Below, piece after piece: positions 43,137-56,514 of a stretch of 64,000 nucleotides of DNA. Under the pieces are notes generated by a model. That model did not search any database, was not told where the DNA came from, and worked only from the letters and a program-made list of their open reading frames with translations. The number at the start of each line of letters is the position of its first letter. Within the stretch, counting starts at the first letter, position 1. Source of the DNA: Eonycteris spelaea (lineage: Eukaryota > Chordata > Mammalia > Chiroptera > Pteropodidae); NCBI GenBank assembly GCA_003508835.1, contig PUFA01000062.1, forward strand, positions 4,743,001-4,807,000. Direction: 5' to 3'. The position numbers and the translations under genes were made by a program.

Positions 43137-46100
43137 CTGTCAACGAGAGAAAGAAAAGTCCCTGAGCAGAGAGCACCAGTATGGCTGCCGAGAGGACATA
43201 TTTCCTTAGGTCAGTATGTACACTAAACTACTAGTGATGATGCCGATGCTATTTTATTTAACATGGATCCTTTGTTAAAATGAGTTTACGGTTTCTAATA
43301 CATCCTTATAGTTCTTGTTATATTGGTTTTCCCCTTTGTAAAGGTTTTCCCAATTGATTTAAAAAAAGAAAAAGAAAAACATCTCTATCAGCTTCCCTTT
43401 TTTCCTCAACTTTATTATCTTAAAAAAATACTATATTTAGTGCTACTTTAAGTCTTAAAGCCCAGGTTATAAACTTGTTGGAAGAATGTTCCTTAGCCTT
43501 CTTGAACTGGATCATTCAAATGAAAATCATCCACTAATTTTTTTTTTTTTAAAGAGCATCATTATATTTTTTCTAAGTAGTGACTACAGAAAATTTAAAA
43601 AAAAATTAAGGTTCTTTAACTCTAATTTTTTGGGTTACAAATTTCATTTTAGCAGTATTTTCTCTTTAAGTTTGAGGAATGAGTAGTTTAGAAGGTACAG
43701 ATAACAAACGATATGATAATTACTGGCTATTAAGGGAGCATGCATTGAGCAAGAGAAGATTTTTTTACCAAAACTTTGTAATAAAATTACTAAGAAGAAT
43801 TAAAAATCTAATTAATTACGTGTTGAAAAGTCACCACCGGAACAACCTAGTGAAGACACTGGGAGGCCAGAGGCAAAAGCTGCCGAAGAAATGGGTTGTG
43901 AGAAAGTGCTTAACACTGTAGGCTCCAGGCAAACTTGTGGGTTCATACTCTGGTTTCCTACTTTCTAACAGTGTATACCTAGACAAGTTACATTAAACAC
44001 TTCCATTCTCTCATCTGAAAGATGAAGAAGATTAAAGGGAAGACTACCATACTGATCTTTCTATTTATAAGGAAAAGAAACTTGCAAATTCTTTAGAGAG
44101 CTTAAAATTCTTTATCATAGTGTTAACCTTCCTAAAATACTAATTTCTTTTATGTCTTTAACAGTTACAAATCAGAAAATGAGCTTGATATTGAACTATT
44201 TTCTTTAAAAACATGTCCTTGCTTAGAAATAGATTTCTATTGAAAACTATTATTTTACTATCTCAAAGTCATTTAAGACACTTTCAAATGCACAGTTAAA
44301 GCTATCTGCATGTTGAACACAGAAGACAATAAACCAGTAGGGTATGGAATTAGTATCAGACAAGTCAACTCTTCATTGAACAAAACCACAAACATGGGAG
44401 ATTTAACCTGTGAGGATGAGCCACCAATTGTATTTCCCTGAGCTAGCTAAGTTCTGGCTCCAAAAAAGACCACCTGTAAGGTGCTGTGTTTGCAATAAAG
44501 TAAAGTACCTTAGCAAGATCTTCTTTTAACTTGTTGTATTGCACCACATCGAAATGCTGTTGCTTTGATTTCTTATGAAAGTAGTGAAGAAATTGCCTAG
44601 TCTTAATAGCTGAGTAAGTATAATCCTAAAAAGGGGGGGAAAGAACATGTTTTAAATGAACATAATGCCTCCACAAGAACGAGCCTTAGCAACACCAAAG
44701 CAAGGGAAGGCAAACGAGTGAAATATTTGCAGTGGCCATCAGAGCAAGCATAAGGCAACACAAGGAAAACATTTTGTCTCAGTTGAGATCAGCTGCTCAT
44801 TTCAAAAGCAAGTGAGCTAGGAAAAGAAATCACACATACTGGGACAGAAGGGAGAAAAGAGGAAATGGAGATTTTTGGCAAAATAATGTACGAGATAAAG
44901 CTAAAGTTACTGGGTGTTTTGCAATACAAATTCAATTTTATTTATAAATGAGCGCCCAGAAAACACAAACTTGATGTGTTTATCTCAGTGCCTCCAATTT
45001 GTGCGTTGTACTATTTGTTTCTCTATAGAGGTTATGTATAGTTTCGCTGTGCTGTACACAAACCTCCATCCTTATGAAAAACAACAATAAAACTTATCAG
45101 CTTACAAAAACCCAGATAGCAGTAGGTCAGTAAATAAAAAGGCTTTATTGCTCATTATTTGACTTGCATAAGGAATTATTTGCAGACGATGTTCTAACTT
45201 ATCATTTTCCTAACAAACTACTCACCTGTCGAGTGACTATGAAGTATGCAAAAAAGACCATGGAGTTTGCAAATGTGATGAAGTATGTCACCGGTTCCAT
45301 GATATCCCAGGAGTACACCCACCACGTGAACCAAGCCAGTGCCCCACCCTGAATGGACAGGAGGGCTAAGCCAGCCCACAGGAGCCCACCGGTTTGGGCT
45401 TCTGAGCGGGCTTCGATTCTGGCTTTCATCTGAGAAAAAAAAAAAAAGACTGTTAGTTCAGTTTACAAGAAGAAAAGAAACAAAAGTAATGCACATCTGC
45501 ATTAGTTTAAAGAGGTCTGATTTATAGGGAAAAAACCAGAATTTATAAAACATGTACATTAATGAGTGATCACCTATGTCCAAATCAGTTCATTAGCAAA
45601 TGGTTTTTTTAATTGTAGAAAAATTTGTTGTGAAAAAAATTTTTGTGGAAAAATTTTTAAATAGTATGAAAGGGTATACAATGAAACACTCAGAAGTCAT
45701 CCTCTGAAACCCACCTAAAATCACATACCTATTTTCTTCGACCCAGCAATTTCACTTCAGGGAATTCATCCTACAGGTATTCTTGCCACATGATCCATGA
45801 TAGATTCATTTTTAACAGCAAAAGACCCAAAATTATCCACATGTCCCTCAAGCTGCTATGCAGCTAAAATGTAGAAGCTCTCCATGTATCCATATGGGAA
45901 ACTTTCCAGGATACAAGCAGACCTCAGAGATTGCAGATTCAGTTCCAGATCACCCAATAAAGTGAATATTGTAATAAAGAGTCACACAAATTTTTTTGGT
46001 TTTCCAGTGCATATAAAAGTTGTTTACACTATCCTGTATTAAGTATATCAAGTACATCGTATAGCTTTATATGTCTAAAAAAAACGATGTACATACCTTA

Positions 46101-49100
46101 ATTTAAAAATCTTTATTTATTGCTAAAAAATGCTAACAATCCTCTAAGCCTCTAGCAAATCATAATCTTTTTGCTGGTGGAGGGTCTTACCTTCAGTTTG
46201 CAAAAGGTGCAATATCTGTGAAGTACAATAAAGCGAAGAGAAATAAAATAAGGTGCACCTGTATACTGTTAGTGAAAAAAGGTGAGAATAGTGTGTAATA
46301 GCCTGCGCCCTTTTCTGATAAAGAGAAGAAAATAATGTTTGTATTTGTACATAAAGAAAATCTGAAATGGTTCGCAGGTGTGGGGATATGGTACATGAGA
46401 GCCGCAGGAGGAAAACTTTCCATTGGCCACCTTTGAAGTTTCTTAAATCTTATGCAAGTAAAAACATCACCAACTTTTTAAAAAGTCAAGAAAAAAATGT
46501 AGGTACACAATCCAACAAATGATATTAAAGAAGTTCCTCTCTCTGTCATCCCCGAGGTATCCTAGGAAGCAATCAATATTAAAAATTTCTTTTATCTCCA
46601 GAAACTTTCTATTCTTAAACAAAGATACACATACACCTACCCATATTTAAAAATCGCATGCGGGATCACAAATTTAAAAGATGTAGTTTTTTTCCCTTAA
46701 ATTAGAACAAACAGACTCCTGCCCCACCCCGCCCCTCAAAAGTTACTTTTTTTCTCTACCACTGATGAACTTCAGATGTTGGGAAGGTTTCCCTAACTTT
46801 CCAGCTGCCGTTCTGTTAAGCAGAGCTGGGGCCGTGGGCCTATTCACGAAACAGGAAACTGTGGTCGTACGGCATCTGGTGCGCCCCAGCTTGCGTCACG
46901 CTCGTTTACAGAGACGTTACAGCCCGTGCATGGAAATGAAGCAGGGCGCAGAGCTGAAGATGGCAGCTGCAGAGTCAGACCACCTGAGCTCAGTTTTGGC
47001 TCTACCATGTGCTATCTAGGTTTCTTTACTGTCTCGGTTTCCCCATCGAGAAAGGAAGATAACAGACAGTACCAAATTCGCGGACTTATTGGCGAGATTA
47101 AAGAAAATACGCATATGCCAAGTATTCAGAAAAATGCTCACGGGGAGAGCGCTCAATAAATATTGGGTGTTATTTTCAAACAGACTCAACGGTTATTTTC
47201 AAACCTCTTCAAGGGGCTGCAGCTGTCCCTTCAGGTGATCGATTTTCTCCAGTAACTGGTGCTCCCTCTTTTTCTGAAACTCTTCTAAATGCAAGGCTGT
47301 AAACAGTCTATGAACCAAGGATTTCACGTTTTCCATCTCAGTAGTGTGCTCACTATTCAGTTTTTCTGACAAAAGACACAAGGGAAACATAAGCAGTCAT
47401 TACATTTTTTTGCTCTAGGGTCTGTAAGTCCAGGGAACCAAGTCTGAGTCCCCGGGGCTGGCCACTGAGGCTGGTGCCCTGAGTCCTCCCAATTCCTAGG
47501 GAGGCATTTTGTATAGGCCTTTCTTCCAGTCTCAGGTTATTCCATTAGTCCCCTCTTACACAAAACAATCTGGAATGATGAGTTACCAGACAGTAGGTTT
47601 AAAACTCATTATATTTGCTTGTCTTTTTTATTTATAATATGACTTTTACTGTTTCTTTAAAAATCTTCATGCAGGAAGTATAATGGGGATATCTCTATCA
47701 GAATCCAGGTGAATACCTCACCTTAGTTTTTAACATATTAATTTATGGGCTCAATTTTCTACCTGAGTGCAATCCAATAATCTTCCCGATGTCTTCCAAC
47801 CATCATTTAGACAGAAAATGAACAAGGAAGCAGTGCCTTAAAAGATACATTAACCAGATTGACTTAACTGATATTTTTAGAACATTTCACCCCAAAGCAG
47901 CAAAATATATATTCTTCTCAAGCACACATGGAACATATTCTAGAATAGATTACATGTTAGGCCACAAGACAAGTCTCAATAAACTTAAGAATACTGAAAT
48001 CATATCAAGCATCTCCCCGACCATAATGGTATGCAACTAGAAGTCAATTACAAGAAGAAAACTGAAAAACACCCAAACACATGGAGGCTCAATAACATGC
48101 TACTAAACAATGAATGAGTTAACAACAAGGTCAAGAAAGAAATCAAAAGATACCTTAAGACAAGTTAAAATGAAAGCAACAATCGCAAAACCTATGGGAT
48201 ATAGCCAAAGCAGTTCTAAGAGGAAAATTCATAGCAACACAGGTCTACCTTAAGAAACAAGGAAAATCTCAAATAAACAGTCTAATCTTACACCTAAAGG
48301 AATGAGAAAAGGAAGACAATCAAAGCCCAAAGTGAGTAGAAGGGAGAAAAAATCAGAATAGAAATAAACAAAATAGTTTTCAAAAAACCAAAGATCAATG
48401 AAACCAAGAGCTGGTTCTTTAAAAAATCAAGAAAACTGATAAACCTTTCACCAGATTCATTAAGAAAAATAGAAAGAGGGGCCAAATAACTAAAAGCAAA
48501 AGTGAAACAAAAGGAATGACAATTGACACTACAGAAATACAAAGGGTTATAAAAAATACTACAAACAATTACATGCCAATAAATTGGACAACCTGGAAGA
48601 AATGGATAAATTCTAAGGAACATATAATCCTCCAAGACCAAACCAAAAACAATCAGAAAACTGAACAAGCCAATAACTACTGATCAAATTAAATCAGTAA
48701 TCAAAAAAAAACTGCCAAAAGAAACCTGAACCAGGTAAATTTTACCAAACATTCAAGAAGAATTAACACCCATCCTTCTCAAACTATTCCAAAATATTGA
48801 AGAGAGGAAGGCATCAAGCTCATTTACCCTAATACCAAAACCATACAAAGACACTTCAAAAATAAAATGAAATTATAAGGCCAATATCCCCAATGAACAT
48901 AAATGCAAAAATCCTCAACAAAATATTAACAACCTGAATTCAGCAATACATTAAAAAAATCATACATCATGATCAAATGGGATTTATTCCTGGGATACAA
49001 GGCTGGTTCAATATCCACAAATAAATTAACACGATACATCACACAAACAAAATGGAGGATGAAAATCATAAGACCATATCAAGAGATGTAGAAAAAGCAT

Positions 49101-52100
49101 TTAACAAATTCCATCTTCATGATAAAAACCCTAAGCAAAGTGGTGATAGAGGGTATATATCTCAACATAATAAAGGCCATATATGACCAACCCAGAGGTA
49201 ATAACACTCAATGGGGAAAAGCTAAAAATTTCACTTAAGATCAGGAACAAGACAAGGATGACCATTTTCACCACTTGTATTCAACATAGTATTGGAAGTA
49301 CTAGCCACAGCAAGAAAAAGCAATAAAAGGCATCCAAATTGTAAAGGAAGAAGTACTTATCATTACTTGCAGATGACATGATACTGTACAGAGAGAACCC
49401 TAAAGACTGCATCAAAAAAACTAATTAATAAACTTAGTATAAGAGGAGGATATAAAATTAATATTCAGAAATAGGTTGCATTTATATACACCAATAACCA
49501 GCTATCAGAAAGAAAAATTAAGAAAACAATTCTATTTATAATTTCATCAAAAACAATAAAACATCTAGGAAGAAATTTAACAAAGGTAAAAGACCTGTAC
49601 TCAGAAAATCATTTAAGTTATTGAAGAAAGAAATTGAAGAAGACACAAATAAATCAAAAAAGATCCATGCATCCTTATTTTCACTGCAGCATTATTTACA
49701 ATAGCCAAGATATGGTAGCAATCTAAGTGTCCACTGATAGACAACTAGATAAAGAAGTGGTACATATATACAATGGAATATTACTCAGCCATAAATACAA
49801 ATGAAATCTTACCGTTTGTGACAACATGGATGGACCTTTGAAATTAAAAACACATCACTATTTACATTTTCACCTAAAAACTGAAATACTTAAGTATAAA
49901 TCTAACAAAATATATACAATATGTATACGAGGAAAACTACAAAAGTCTGATGTAAAATATCAAAAAGTAAATATATGAAGAGATAGTCCATGTCCATGGA
50001 TAGAAAGACTCGATATTGTTAAGGTATTAGTTCTTCCCATATTTATCTACAGATTCTACACAATTCCAATCAAAATCCCATGCAGTTATTTTGTGGGTAT
50101 CAACAAAGTGATTCCAAGAGTTATATGAACAATCAAAAGATCTACAGCCAACTCAGTATTAAAGAAGAAAGTAAGAGGATTGGCACTACCCAACCTTAGG
50201 GCTTCTTTTAAAGCTACGGTAGTCAAGACAGTATGGTATTGGCAAAAAATATTGTCGAATAGATCAAGGGAACAGAATAGAGAACCTAGAAATAGACCCA
50301 CATAAATATAGTTAACTTATCTTTGATAAAGGAGCAAAGGTAATCAATGGAGTAAAGACAGTCTTTTCAACAAATGGTGCTGGAAGACCTGGACATTCAT
50401 ATGCAAAATAACAAATCTATATATCTATATTCAGACCTTACACCCTTCATAAAAATTAAATCAAAGAAATATAAAATACAATAAAACTCCTAGACAATAA
50501 CATGGGAGAAAACCTAGATGACATTTTAGATAAAATGAAAGGCACAGTCCATGGACTTCATTAAAATTAAAAACATCATAAAAAATAAATTTATTTTTAA
50601 AAATTTCATAATAAAAATGCATAAAAAAAAATTAAAACCTGCACTCTGAAAGACAATGCCAAGGGAACGAGAAGACAAGCCACACATTAGGAGAAAGTTT
50701 TGCAAAAGAGATCTGATAATGATTGTTATCCAAAACATACAAAGAAATCTTAAACCAACAATAGAAAACGAACAACCTGATTAAAAATGAGCCAAAGACT
50801 TGAACAGACACTTCACCAAAGACGATATACAGATGGTAAGTAAGCATTTGAAATCATATGTCAATAGACAATTCAAAATTAAAACAACAATGAGATATGA
50901 CCACACTACCTATTAGAATGGACAAAATCCAAAACACTGATGAGAATGTAGAGCAACAGTAATTTTCATTCACTGCTTTTTGTGAATGCAAAATGGTACA
51001 GCACTTTGGAAGAAAGTTGGCCAGTTTCTTACAAAACTAAACATACTCTTACCTTATGATCCAGCCAGCAATCATGCTCCCTGGTATTTACCCAAACGAA
51101 CAGAAAACTATGTCCACACAAAAACCTGCACACATATTTATAACCACTTTATTCATAATTCTAAAAACTTGGAAATGTCCAAGAGGCCCCTCAGTTGGTG
51201 AATGAATGAAAAAACTGTGAAACATCCAGACAACAGAATATTATTCAGCACTAAAAAGAAATGTGCTATCAAGCCATGAAAAGACTTGGAGAAAAGTTAA
51301 ATGCATACTCCTGAGTTAGGGAGGCCCATCTGAAAAGGCTACATATTGTATGGTTCCAACTGTAAAATGTTCTGGAAAGGCAAAACTATGGAGACAGTAA
51401 AAAAATCAGTAGTTGCCTTGGGTTAGGGGAGGGGGAGAAATGAATAGGCAGAATACTGAGGGTTTTTGGTCAGTGAAACTACTCCGTATGATACTACAGT
51501 AATGGACAAGTGTCAGTACACATTCGTCAAAACCTGTAAAACGTGCAACACCAAGAGGGAGCCCTAATGTCAACAACGGACTTCGAATGATGATGATGTG
51601 TCAACTTAGATGCATAGACTAACAAAGGTACCACTCTGGGGCTTGACAGTGGGGGAAGCTGTGGGGAGGGGCAAAGAGTATGCAGGAACTCTGTGTGTCT
51701 GTTCAATCTTGCTACGAACCTAGAACTACTCTAAAAAAGAAAGTCTATTCAAAAAAGAGTTAAGAACTGTACAACGATGCACACTTGAGTTCATGATTTC
51801 CAGGCCCACTTCTTAACCCAGTAATATCAGATTAAGCATTCAAGTTCCTAAAGTGAAATCTTAAAAGTCTAAAAAGAATATCCGAAACTAAAAGCCCTGC
51901 TAGGCAACTTCTAATGACCATTTACACCCCTGCTAGAAAAGCTTTGACATGCTTCTCCAAAGCCTTCTTCGTCTTTCGGTTATTTGAAAAGATTAAGACA
52001 AGGCTTCTCCCCATATGTGTCCCATAGCTAAAGAGAGAGTTGCATAGCTGTGTTTCTTACCTTTCTTGGGGCACCGTACATCATAGGTTACTTTATTAAT

Positions 52101-55100
52101 GACAACTTTAAAATCATTCATGAGCAAAATTTCCATCAAGGTTGAACCTGCGATCTCACTGCCATCTGAAAGAGAAAACAATGCAAAAATATGTGCTTGT
52201 TTTAGAACAGTAAGAACCATTTTCCAACATACAGAGAAATACTAACCCAGGTCATTACAATACGGTAGTGGACATCTGCCATTTGTGGGCTCCCCATGCC
52301 CAATGCTGTTCCCATTGGGAGGTGTCCTCCCTTGTTGTTCTACTATCCGTTCCACTGGGCCAAGCAGAGCAGGCAGGTGCTCCCTCTCCCTCCCTCCATC
52401 AGCTGGGCTGGGATCCAGACAGATGTCCCTGGTGAGACTGTATCTTCAGACAGTCATGCAAAGATTCAGTACAAGTGGGAACTTTTCACAGCAAGGCCAG
52501 AGCAGTTGAGGTGGCAGTTGTGGGGGTGGGGGCGTCACAGCAGAGCTCATGAGGCTGTTCTGGGGCCAACCTGGTCTCTGAGGTATCCTCCCCCCTGTTC
52601 CTGCCCTCTTCTGAGCCTGACTTTCCATCAGTCACAATCTCAAGAGTCTGCTAACACACCCCTTGCCGAAATCCGTTTGTTCCTGTTGCTTACAGCCAAG
52701 CCCGACGGGTATGAACATTTTCAAAAGCCTGCCTTACTCTTGTTTTTAATTATTAGAGGTGTGTGATTTGTTAGTTGGAACCTGGTGGCCAAACAGCACA
52801 ACAAACCACCACACACACAGGACCCCCTGCTTTTCTAGCTTGGGAAACATGAAAAGTGGCAAAGCTGAGAAAGGTGGAGGTAGGTGGCAGGGACAGTAAT
52901 AGACATAATTAAACCTAAGGAGTAAATTGCATTTCTGTGGTTTATTTGGGGCGGCGGGGGGGGGGGGGAGTAGGAGAGATTCTAACAGTAATTACAGATA
53001 TCATAAAAACACTTCAGAAAAAAACTCTCTTGGAAAATTTTAAGCGCGCATGCTTTGCACAGCTTCTCATACAGCCTAGTTTGTGTTATTACACTTTTGA
53101 ACTAAACGTAATGTAGCCCAGGTGTTAAGAAAGCAAACTCACTGAGCGATATGCAAACAGCTGGCTCTGGGTATGAGTTTCTCTACCATTAACCTCCTTC
53201 AGAAGATCCCCTTATAACTACGTGTTATGAAGTCCAGGATGAGAATGTTCTCCTGGCCTGCCATTTGCTTGGCTATATTCAACCTGAGCTATTGCAGCTA
53301 TATTAATATGTGTGATGGCAGAAATACTGCTCGTAAAATCAGGAAGCCCCTGGCTGCCTGCCTCCTGTCTGGCTCTTTGTAGTTCTTGTGTTCCAGAGGC
53401 AGTCAGTCAAGTCTGCACCTGAGTCTGTTTCTAGAATTTGGCTGTTTGGGTTCCTGTTCATCAGCTGGGGTGAGATCATTTTCCCTGCAACTGCCAAATA
53501 ATTCAACCCACACTATGGGCAAAACTGTGACAAGCTTAGAATACTCTTTTCATGCCCAAATTAAATGCAGGCAGATTCCACCCACAGAGCCTCATTTTAA
53601 GAAGATCAGCAACACACGAATCATTTTATCTGACTTAGCAAGTATCATTTAAAAATTACATTTAAATGACTTCAAACCAGGTCCTTAAAATATTACTATA
53701 AAAACAACTGCATATGATTTCTCAGTTGAAGTACTACATTATCCTTCATGCTAATGTAGAAACAGCAAAGGAATGACGTGAATCCCTTTGGAGGAGAGCT
53801 AATGATACCATGTTGAATTTTCCACCTATCCTTGGGCAAGTATTCATTTAGACCCCAATAAAGTGTTTTCACTTGGTCTAAAAACCCTCTTTCTCTAACA
53901 TTTCAAGTGTTTTTATTTGTGCTTTATGTTTCAAAGTTACTCAATTTTTAGAAAGAAGCAGGGTACACATCCATCATTGCTTTAACCTCTCTTATTTCAT
54001 TCATTTCACAAGTATGTATTGAATACACACTACCTACCAGGCAAGTACTATGCTCAAGGTTTGCATCCACCTGCTCCTAGAAGCTTAGGAGGGCAGGCCC
54101 TGGCCCTGTGGGGAAGGCCCACAGGTGTTCCTGCTCCTGTGAGTGGGAGGAATCTGTCTAGTTCATTAGAACTAGATGCAGTATTAGGCCATTGTGGCCA
54201 CAGGACTAAAACTCTATTCTCTGATTCTGGTTTTATCAGGAAGAAAGCTCCCCTTCCAGTTAAATGTAAAGCCCTCACAATAACCTACGAGGCTTTCCCC
54301 AATCTGCCACTCACCTCTACTTCCACCCAGCTCCCTCTTTTGCAGCCAGAGAGCTGTCTCCCACCTCAGGGCCTCTGCCTGGAGAGGTCTTCTGTCATCT
54401 ATCTACAGAGCTCTCTCACCTCTTCCCGGTCATCACTCAAATGTGACCTCAGGGAGCACATCCCCCCACAACTCACACATTCTCCCCACCTCACTCTGCT
54501 TTATTTTTCTCCGTAACATGTATTATCTAATATTTTATATACTTTATTTCTTTACCTTGTTTCTTTCTCCTTTTAAAATGTACGCTCCATATGAGCTTGA
54601 GTTTTTATCTCTGTTGTTCTTTGCTCTACCTTTAGCAACTAGAACAGTACCTGACATATGTTAGGCATTCAATAAATATTTGTTGAGTAAATAACTTCTT
54701 TACTCTCCATTTTTCCAACTTCTATTTCTACCCTTTATTAGTTCTGAACTTGGATAGAGAAGAATGTCTATTTCCTTTTCAAAACTGCAACAGTATCGAA
54801 CTTTTAAATATGTATGTTAATCATCTAATAGTATTGTAAAATAACAATGCAAATTTATTCATTTACCTATCCGTTGTAGCCTCTGTAGGTTTAGCTTGGG
54901 TAAACAATTATTTATTCTATTTCAGGAGCAGTAGCTCTAAGACCATTTCAGACCACAAGGACATAAAAGCTATATTCTAAATTTAAAATGTCTAAATGAT
55001 TAACCACATGTGCTCGTATTAAAAAATATACACATATTCTTCCTGAGGAGAACAATCTGTCAAAATACTAGATGCAATTGTCTTATAACCAAGATAAATG

Positions 55101-56192
55101 CACTGTTTGAGTATTTTAATTACTCACTGGCTATTTTAATCACTGAAACTGCATTTCACTTAATTATTCAAATTTTGCTGAAAATTACACATTAATGACT
55201 GTGCCATTAAGATTTTTTCATAGAAAAATTTTGAGGCTAAGTTTATGAAATAAAACTGAAACTTAATGGACTAATAAAATTTATTCCATGAATATTTATT
55301 CACCAGTTACTTTTTTTATATTACTGATTATAAAAATGGATTATTCAGTAAAGACAAACTATTTATTATATAAAGTATTAAAGAATCAACTTCTTTCCAA
55401 AAAAGTAAATAACCAAAGGTTCAGAAAAAGAGAAAAAGACAGAGTTGAACACAATATATACCTGCTGTGAAGATGGCTGCTGATTTGACACCTTTATCTT
55501 CATTTTGCAGGTCCTGAAGGAAGGAACCAACTGTTGATAACATTGGTTTGACTACAAATTGACAGCGCTCTTTCCTGGACGGCAAAGTAAGTGTTATCAA
55601 AGGAAGGCCATGTCTGTAACTGATCGTTATGTCTGTCAAGAAAAAGAATATAATATGAAATGGATAAGTTTTACTTTATAAACATAACTTTACAATACAA
55701 AAATTCTAAAAGAAGTGCTTAAACATGAAATTCATCAATCTGTAATCATTTGCATGGCTCTTATAGTGCTTTGCCATACTCCAGTTTACTTATTTCCCTA
55801 CCACTCTATGATGTTTTGTTACAGCATGCATCACACTTTATTATAATTATCTTAGAGTCTTCCTAGGTCAAGAGTTAAGCTCTGGAGGGCAAAAACTGCT
55901 TCTAATTCATCTATAATTACTCTGCTTGCTGAGCTGGAGTTTTCCAAAAGGCATCAGAGATATTATAGGAACAGAAAGGGAGGAACTGAACAGAGCCGGG
56001 TTAGGGTGGCATGGGGTGGGGGAAAATGCAAGAAAAGTCTGTTTTGCTCAAAACTCACATTTCTCGCCTCGTTTGGAAGAATGGAAATAAATTCGCGTAG
56101 GAACCAAAGAAGCGCTAAGAAAGCTTACCATCAGGTGGCGGCACTGTGCTATAAAGATGTGATTGATAGTATTTCAGAGTTCCACACAACAC
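43059..56192 (-). CDS. MCUB: Mitochondrial calcium uniporter dominant-negative subunit beta, exons 2-8 (5' end outside window)
   Basis: On the minus strand the CDS joins 56192-56129, 55632-55462, 52165-52061, 47365-47205, 45429-45226, 44625-44509 and 43136-43059: 900 bases, 299 codons plus stop. All junctions are GT-AG and in phase. MCUB joins the MCU pore in the inner mitochondrial membrane and lowers Ca2+ uptake. Visible parts: matrix domain ([20 protein letters not shown]), a coiled coil ([20 protein letters not shown]), TM1, the pore motif WDIMEP, TM2 ([20 protein letters not shown]), and a second coiled coil to EELNEKN. The segment [14 protein letters not shown] has Trp and Val where MCU has Arg and Glu, the known MCUB signature. 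Human is 336 residues, so about 36 N-terminal residues (targeting peptide, exon 1) lie beyond 64000. Confidence 0.95.
43137..44508 (-). other. MCUB: MCUB intron 7
   Basis: 1.4 kb, AT-rich, no repeat recognised. A small plus-strand frame at 43679-43921 has no support as a gene. Confidence 0.6.
44509..44625 (-). CDS. MCUB: MCUB exon 7
   Basis: Encodes [20 protein letters not shown] and [19 protein letters not shown], the post-TM2 matrix segment. Both splice phases are 0. Confidence 0.95.
45226..45429 (-). CDS. MCUB: MCUB exon 6 (pore exon)
   Basis: Acceptor ttctcag|atgaaa, donor cgacag|gtgagt. Encodes 68 residues with both transmembrane helices and the DIME selectivity-filter motif. Confidence 0.97.
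45915..46265 (-). repeat. Tigger (TcMar) internal-deletion element
   Basis: Same family as the 27.1 kb copy in the opposite orientation: gattgcagattcagttccag at the left, tgctggtggagggtcttacc inside, and gaagtacaataaagcgaaga-gaaataaaataaggtgcacc at the right end. Confidence 0.75.
46955..47175 (+). repeat. MIR SINE, CpG-containing
   Basis: gcagctgcagagtcagacca, then gcgctcaataaatattgggt at the MIR 3' end. It sits just beside the MCUB exon 5 donor (47205). Together with the adjacent 46840-46930 stretch it is less CpG-depleted than its surroundings. Confidence 0.6.
47205..47365 (-). CDS. MCUB: MCUB exon 5 (coiled coil)
   Basis: Acceptor ttgtcag|aaaaac, donor gaagag|gtttga. Encodes [20 protein letters not shown] and the charged helix to QPLEE that stalks the pore. 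Confidence 0.95.
47810..51755 (+). repeat. L1M element (ORF2 and 3'UTR), 5'-truncated, decayed
   Basis: A-rich sense strand with long collinear ORF2 similarity: gcagcaaaatatatattctt-ctcaagcacacatggaacat, gatcaaatgggatttattcc, ttacttgcagatgacatgat, gggagaaaacctagatgac, then the 3' end with gaatattattcagcactaaaaag and a 3'UTR to about 51.75 kb. There are many stops and indels, so it is dead. It is interrupted by a second L1 piece at about 49660-49845. Confidence 0.88.
49660..49845 (+). repeat. L1 3' ORF2 fragment nested in the larger L1
   Basis: gccaagatatggtagcaatc-taagtgtccactgatagac and tacaatggaatattactcag belong to a position near the ORF2 end, yet lie inside mid-ORF2. The host sequence resumes at tgaaattaaaaacacatc. 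Confidence 0.65.
52061..52165 (-). CDS. MCUB: MCUB exon 4
   Basis: Acceptor tttcag|atggca, donor aagaaag|gtaaga. Encodes (D)[21 protein letters not shown] and [13 protein letters not shown], part of the matrix domain. Confidence 0.95.
52166..55461 (-). other. MCUB: MCUB intron 3
   Basis: 3.3 kb. Holds a G-rich low-complexity run (52949-52970) and an L2 3' end (54.2-54.7 kb). The 156- and 165-residue plus-strand frames here fall in C-rich or L2 sequence and are not genes. The block 52.2-54.0 kb contains nothing I can name. Confidence 0.6.
54225..54690 (+). repeat. LINE L2 3' end, sense
   Basis: taaagccctcacaataacct-acgaggctttccccaatctgcc, tcagggcctctgcctgga, atgtgacctcagggag, and the terminus gaacagtacctgacatatgt-taggcattcaataaatatt-tgttgag. 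Confidence 0.88.
55462..55632 (-). CDS. MCUB: MCUB exon 3
   Basis: Acceptor ttgacag|acataa, donor acagcag|gtatat. Encodes [20 protein letters not shown] through [16 protein letters not shown], the most conserved part of the matrix domain. Confidence 0.96.
56129..56192 (-). CDS. MCUB: MCUB exon 2 (short)
   Basis: Only 64 bases. Acceptor cttgcag|gtgttg, donor cctgatg|gtaagc on the minus strand. Encodes [20 protein letters not shown] and D, matching the human LCG..KYYQSH.YSTV.PPD pattern. It was found by motif and splice signals, since it is too short for an ORF scan. It joins exon 3 in phase (Asp). Confidence 0.9.
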
Positions 56193-56514
56193 CTGCAAGA
56201 AAGATTATTTTTCTTTCAGAAAAAGGGATAAAGTTCAAATAAGTATCTTTACCTGAAGATTCTTTTTAACCTTATATAGCAACAAGCACAATGAAAAATT
56301 CAGGTTCCCGTAGGCATCCAGGGAAGCCCTCAGAGAGCTCACCAAACCTTTCTGGCTGCACGACAGCATGCTGCAGCGGTGACCTCAGGACAGGGTTCTC
56401 AAGCCGAGGTGTGAGAACTCCTGAAAATCCTAGAGGTCTGTGAGAATTTTAAAATTGGGTTCTTCCTTTTAGGTGACCATCTAAAATAAATGGATAGAGC
56501 ATGTTCTGGATATT

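Larger units (their letters stand above)
47366..52060 (-). other. MCUB: MCUB intron 4 with large L1
   Basis: 4.7 kb intron, of which roughly 47.8-51.75 kb is an L1 copy on the opposite strand. The flanks show no other element. Confidence 0.8.

Noticed and set aside
48294..48668. 124-residue hydrophobic frame on the minus strand
   Set aside because: It is the antisense of decayed L1 ORF2; Phe/Leu-rich only because the other strand is A-rich.
52296..54516. 156- and 165-residue plus-strand frames in MCUB intron 3
   Set aside because: The first has no domain or splice context and the second overlaps an L2 3' end.
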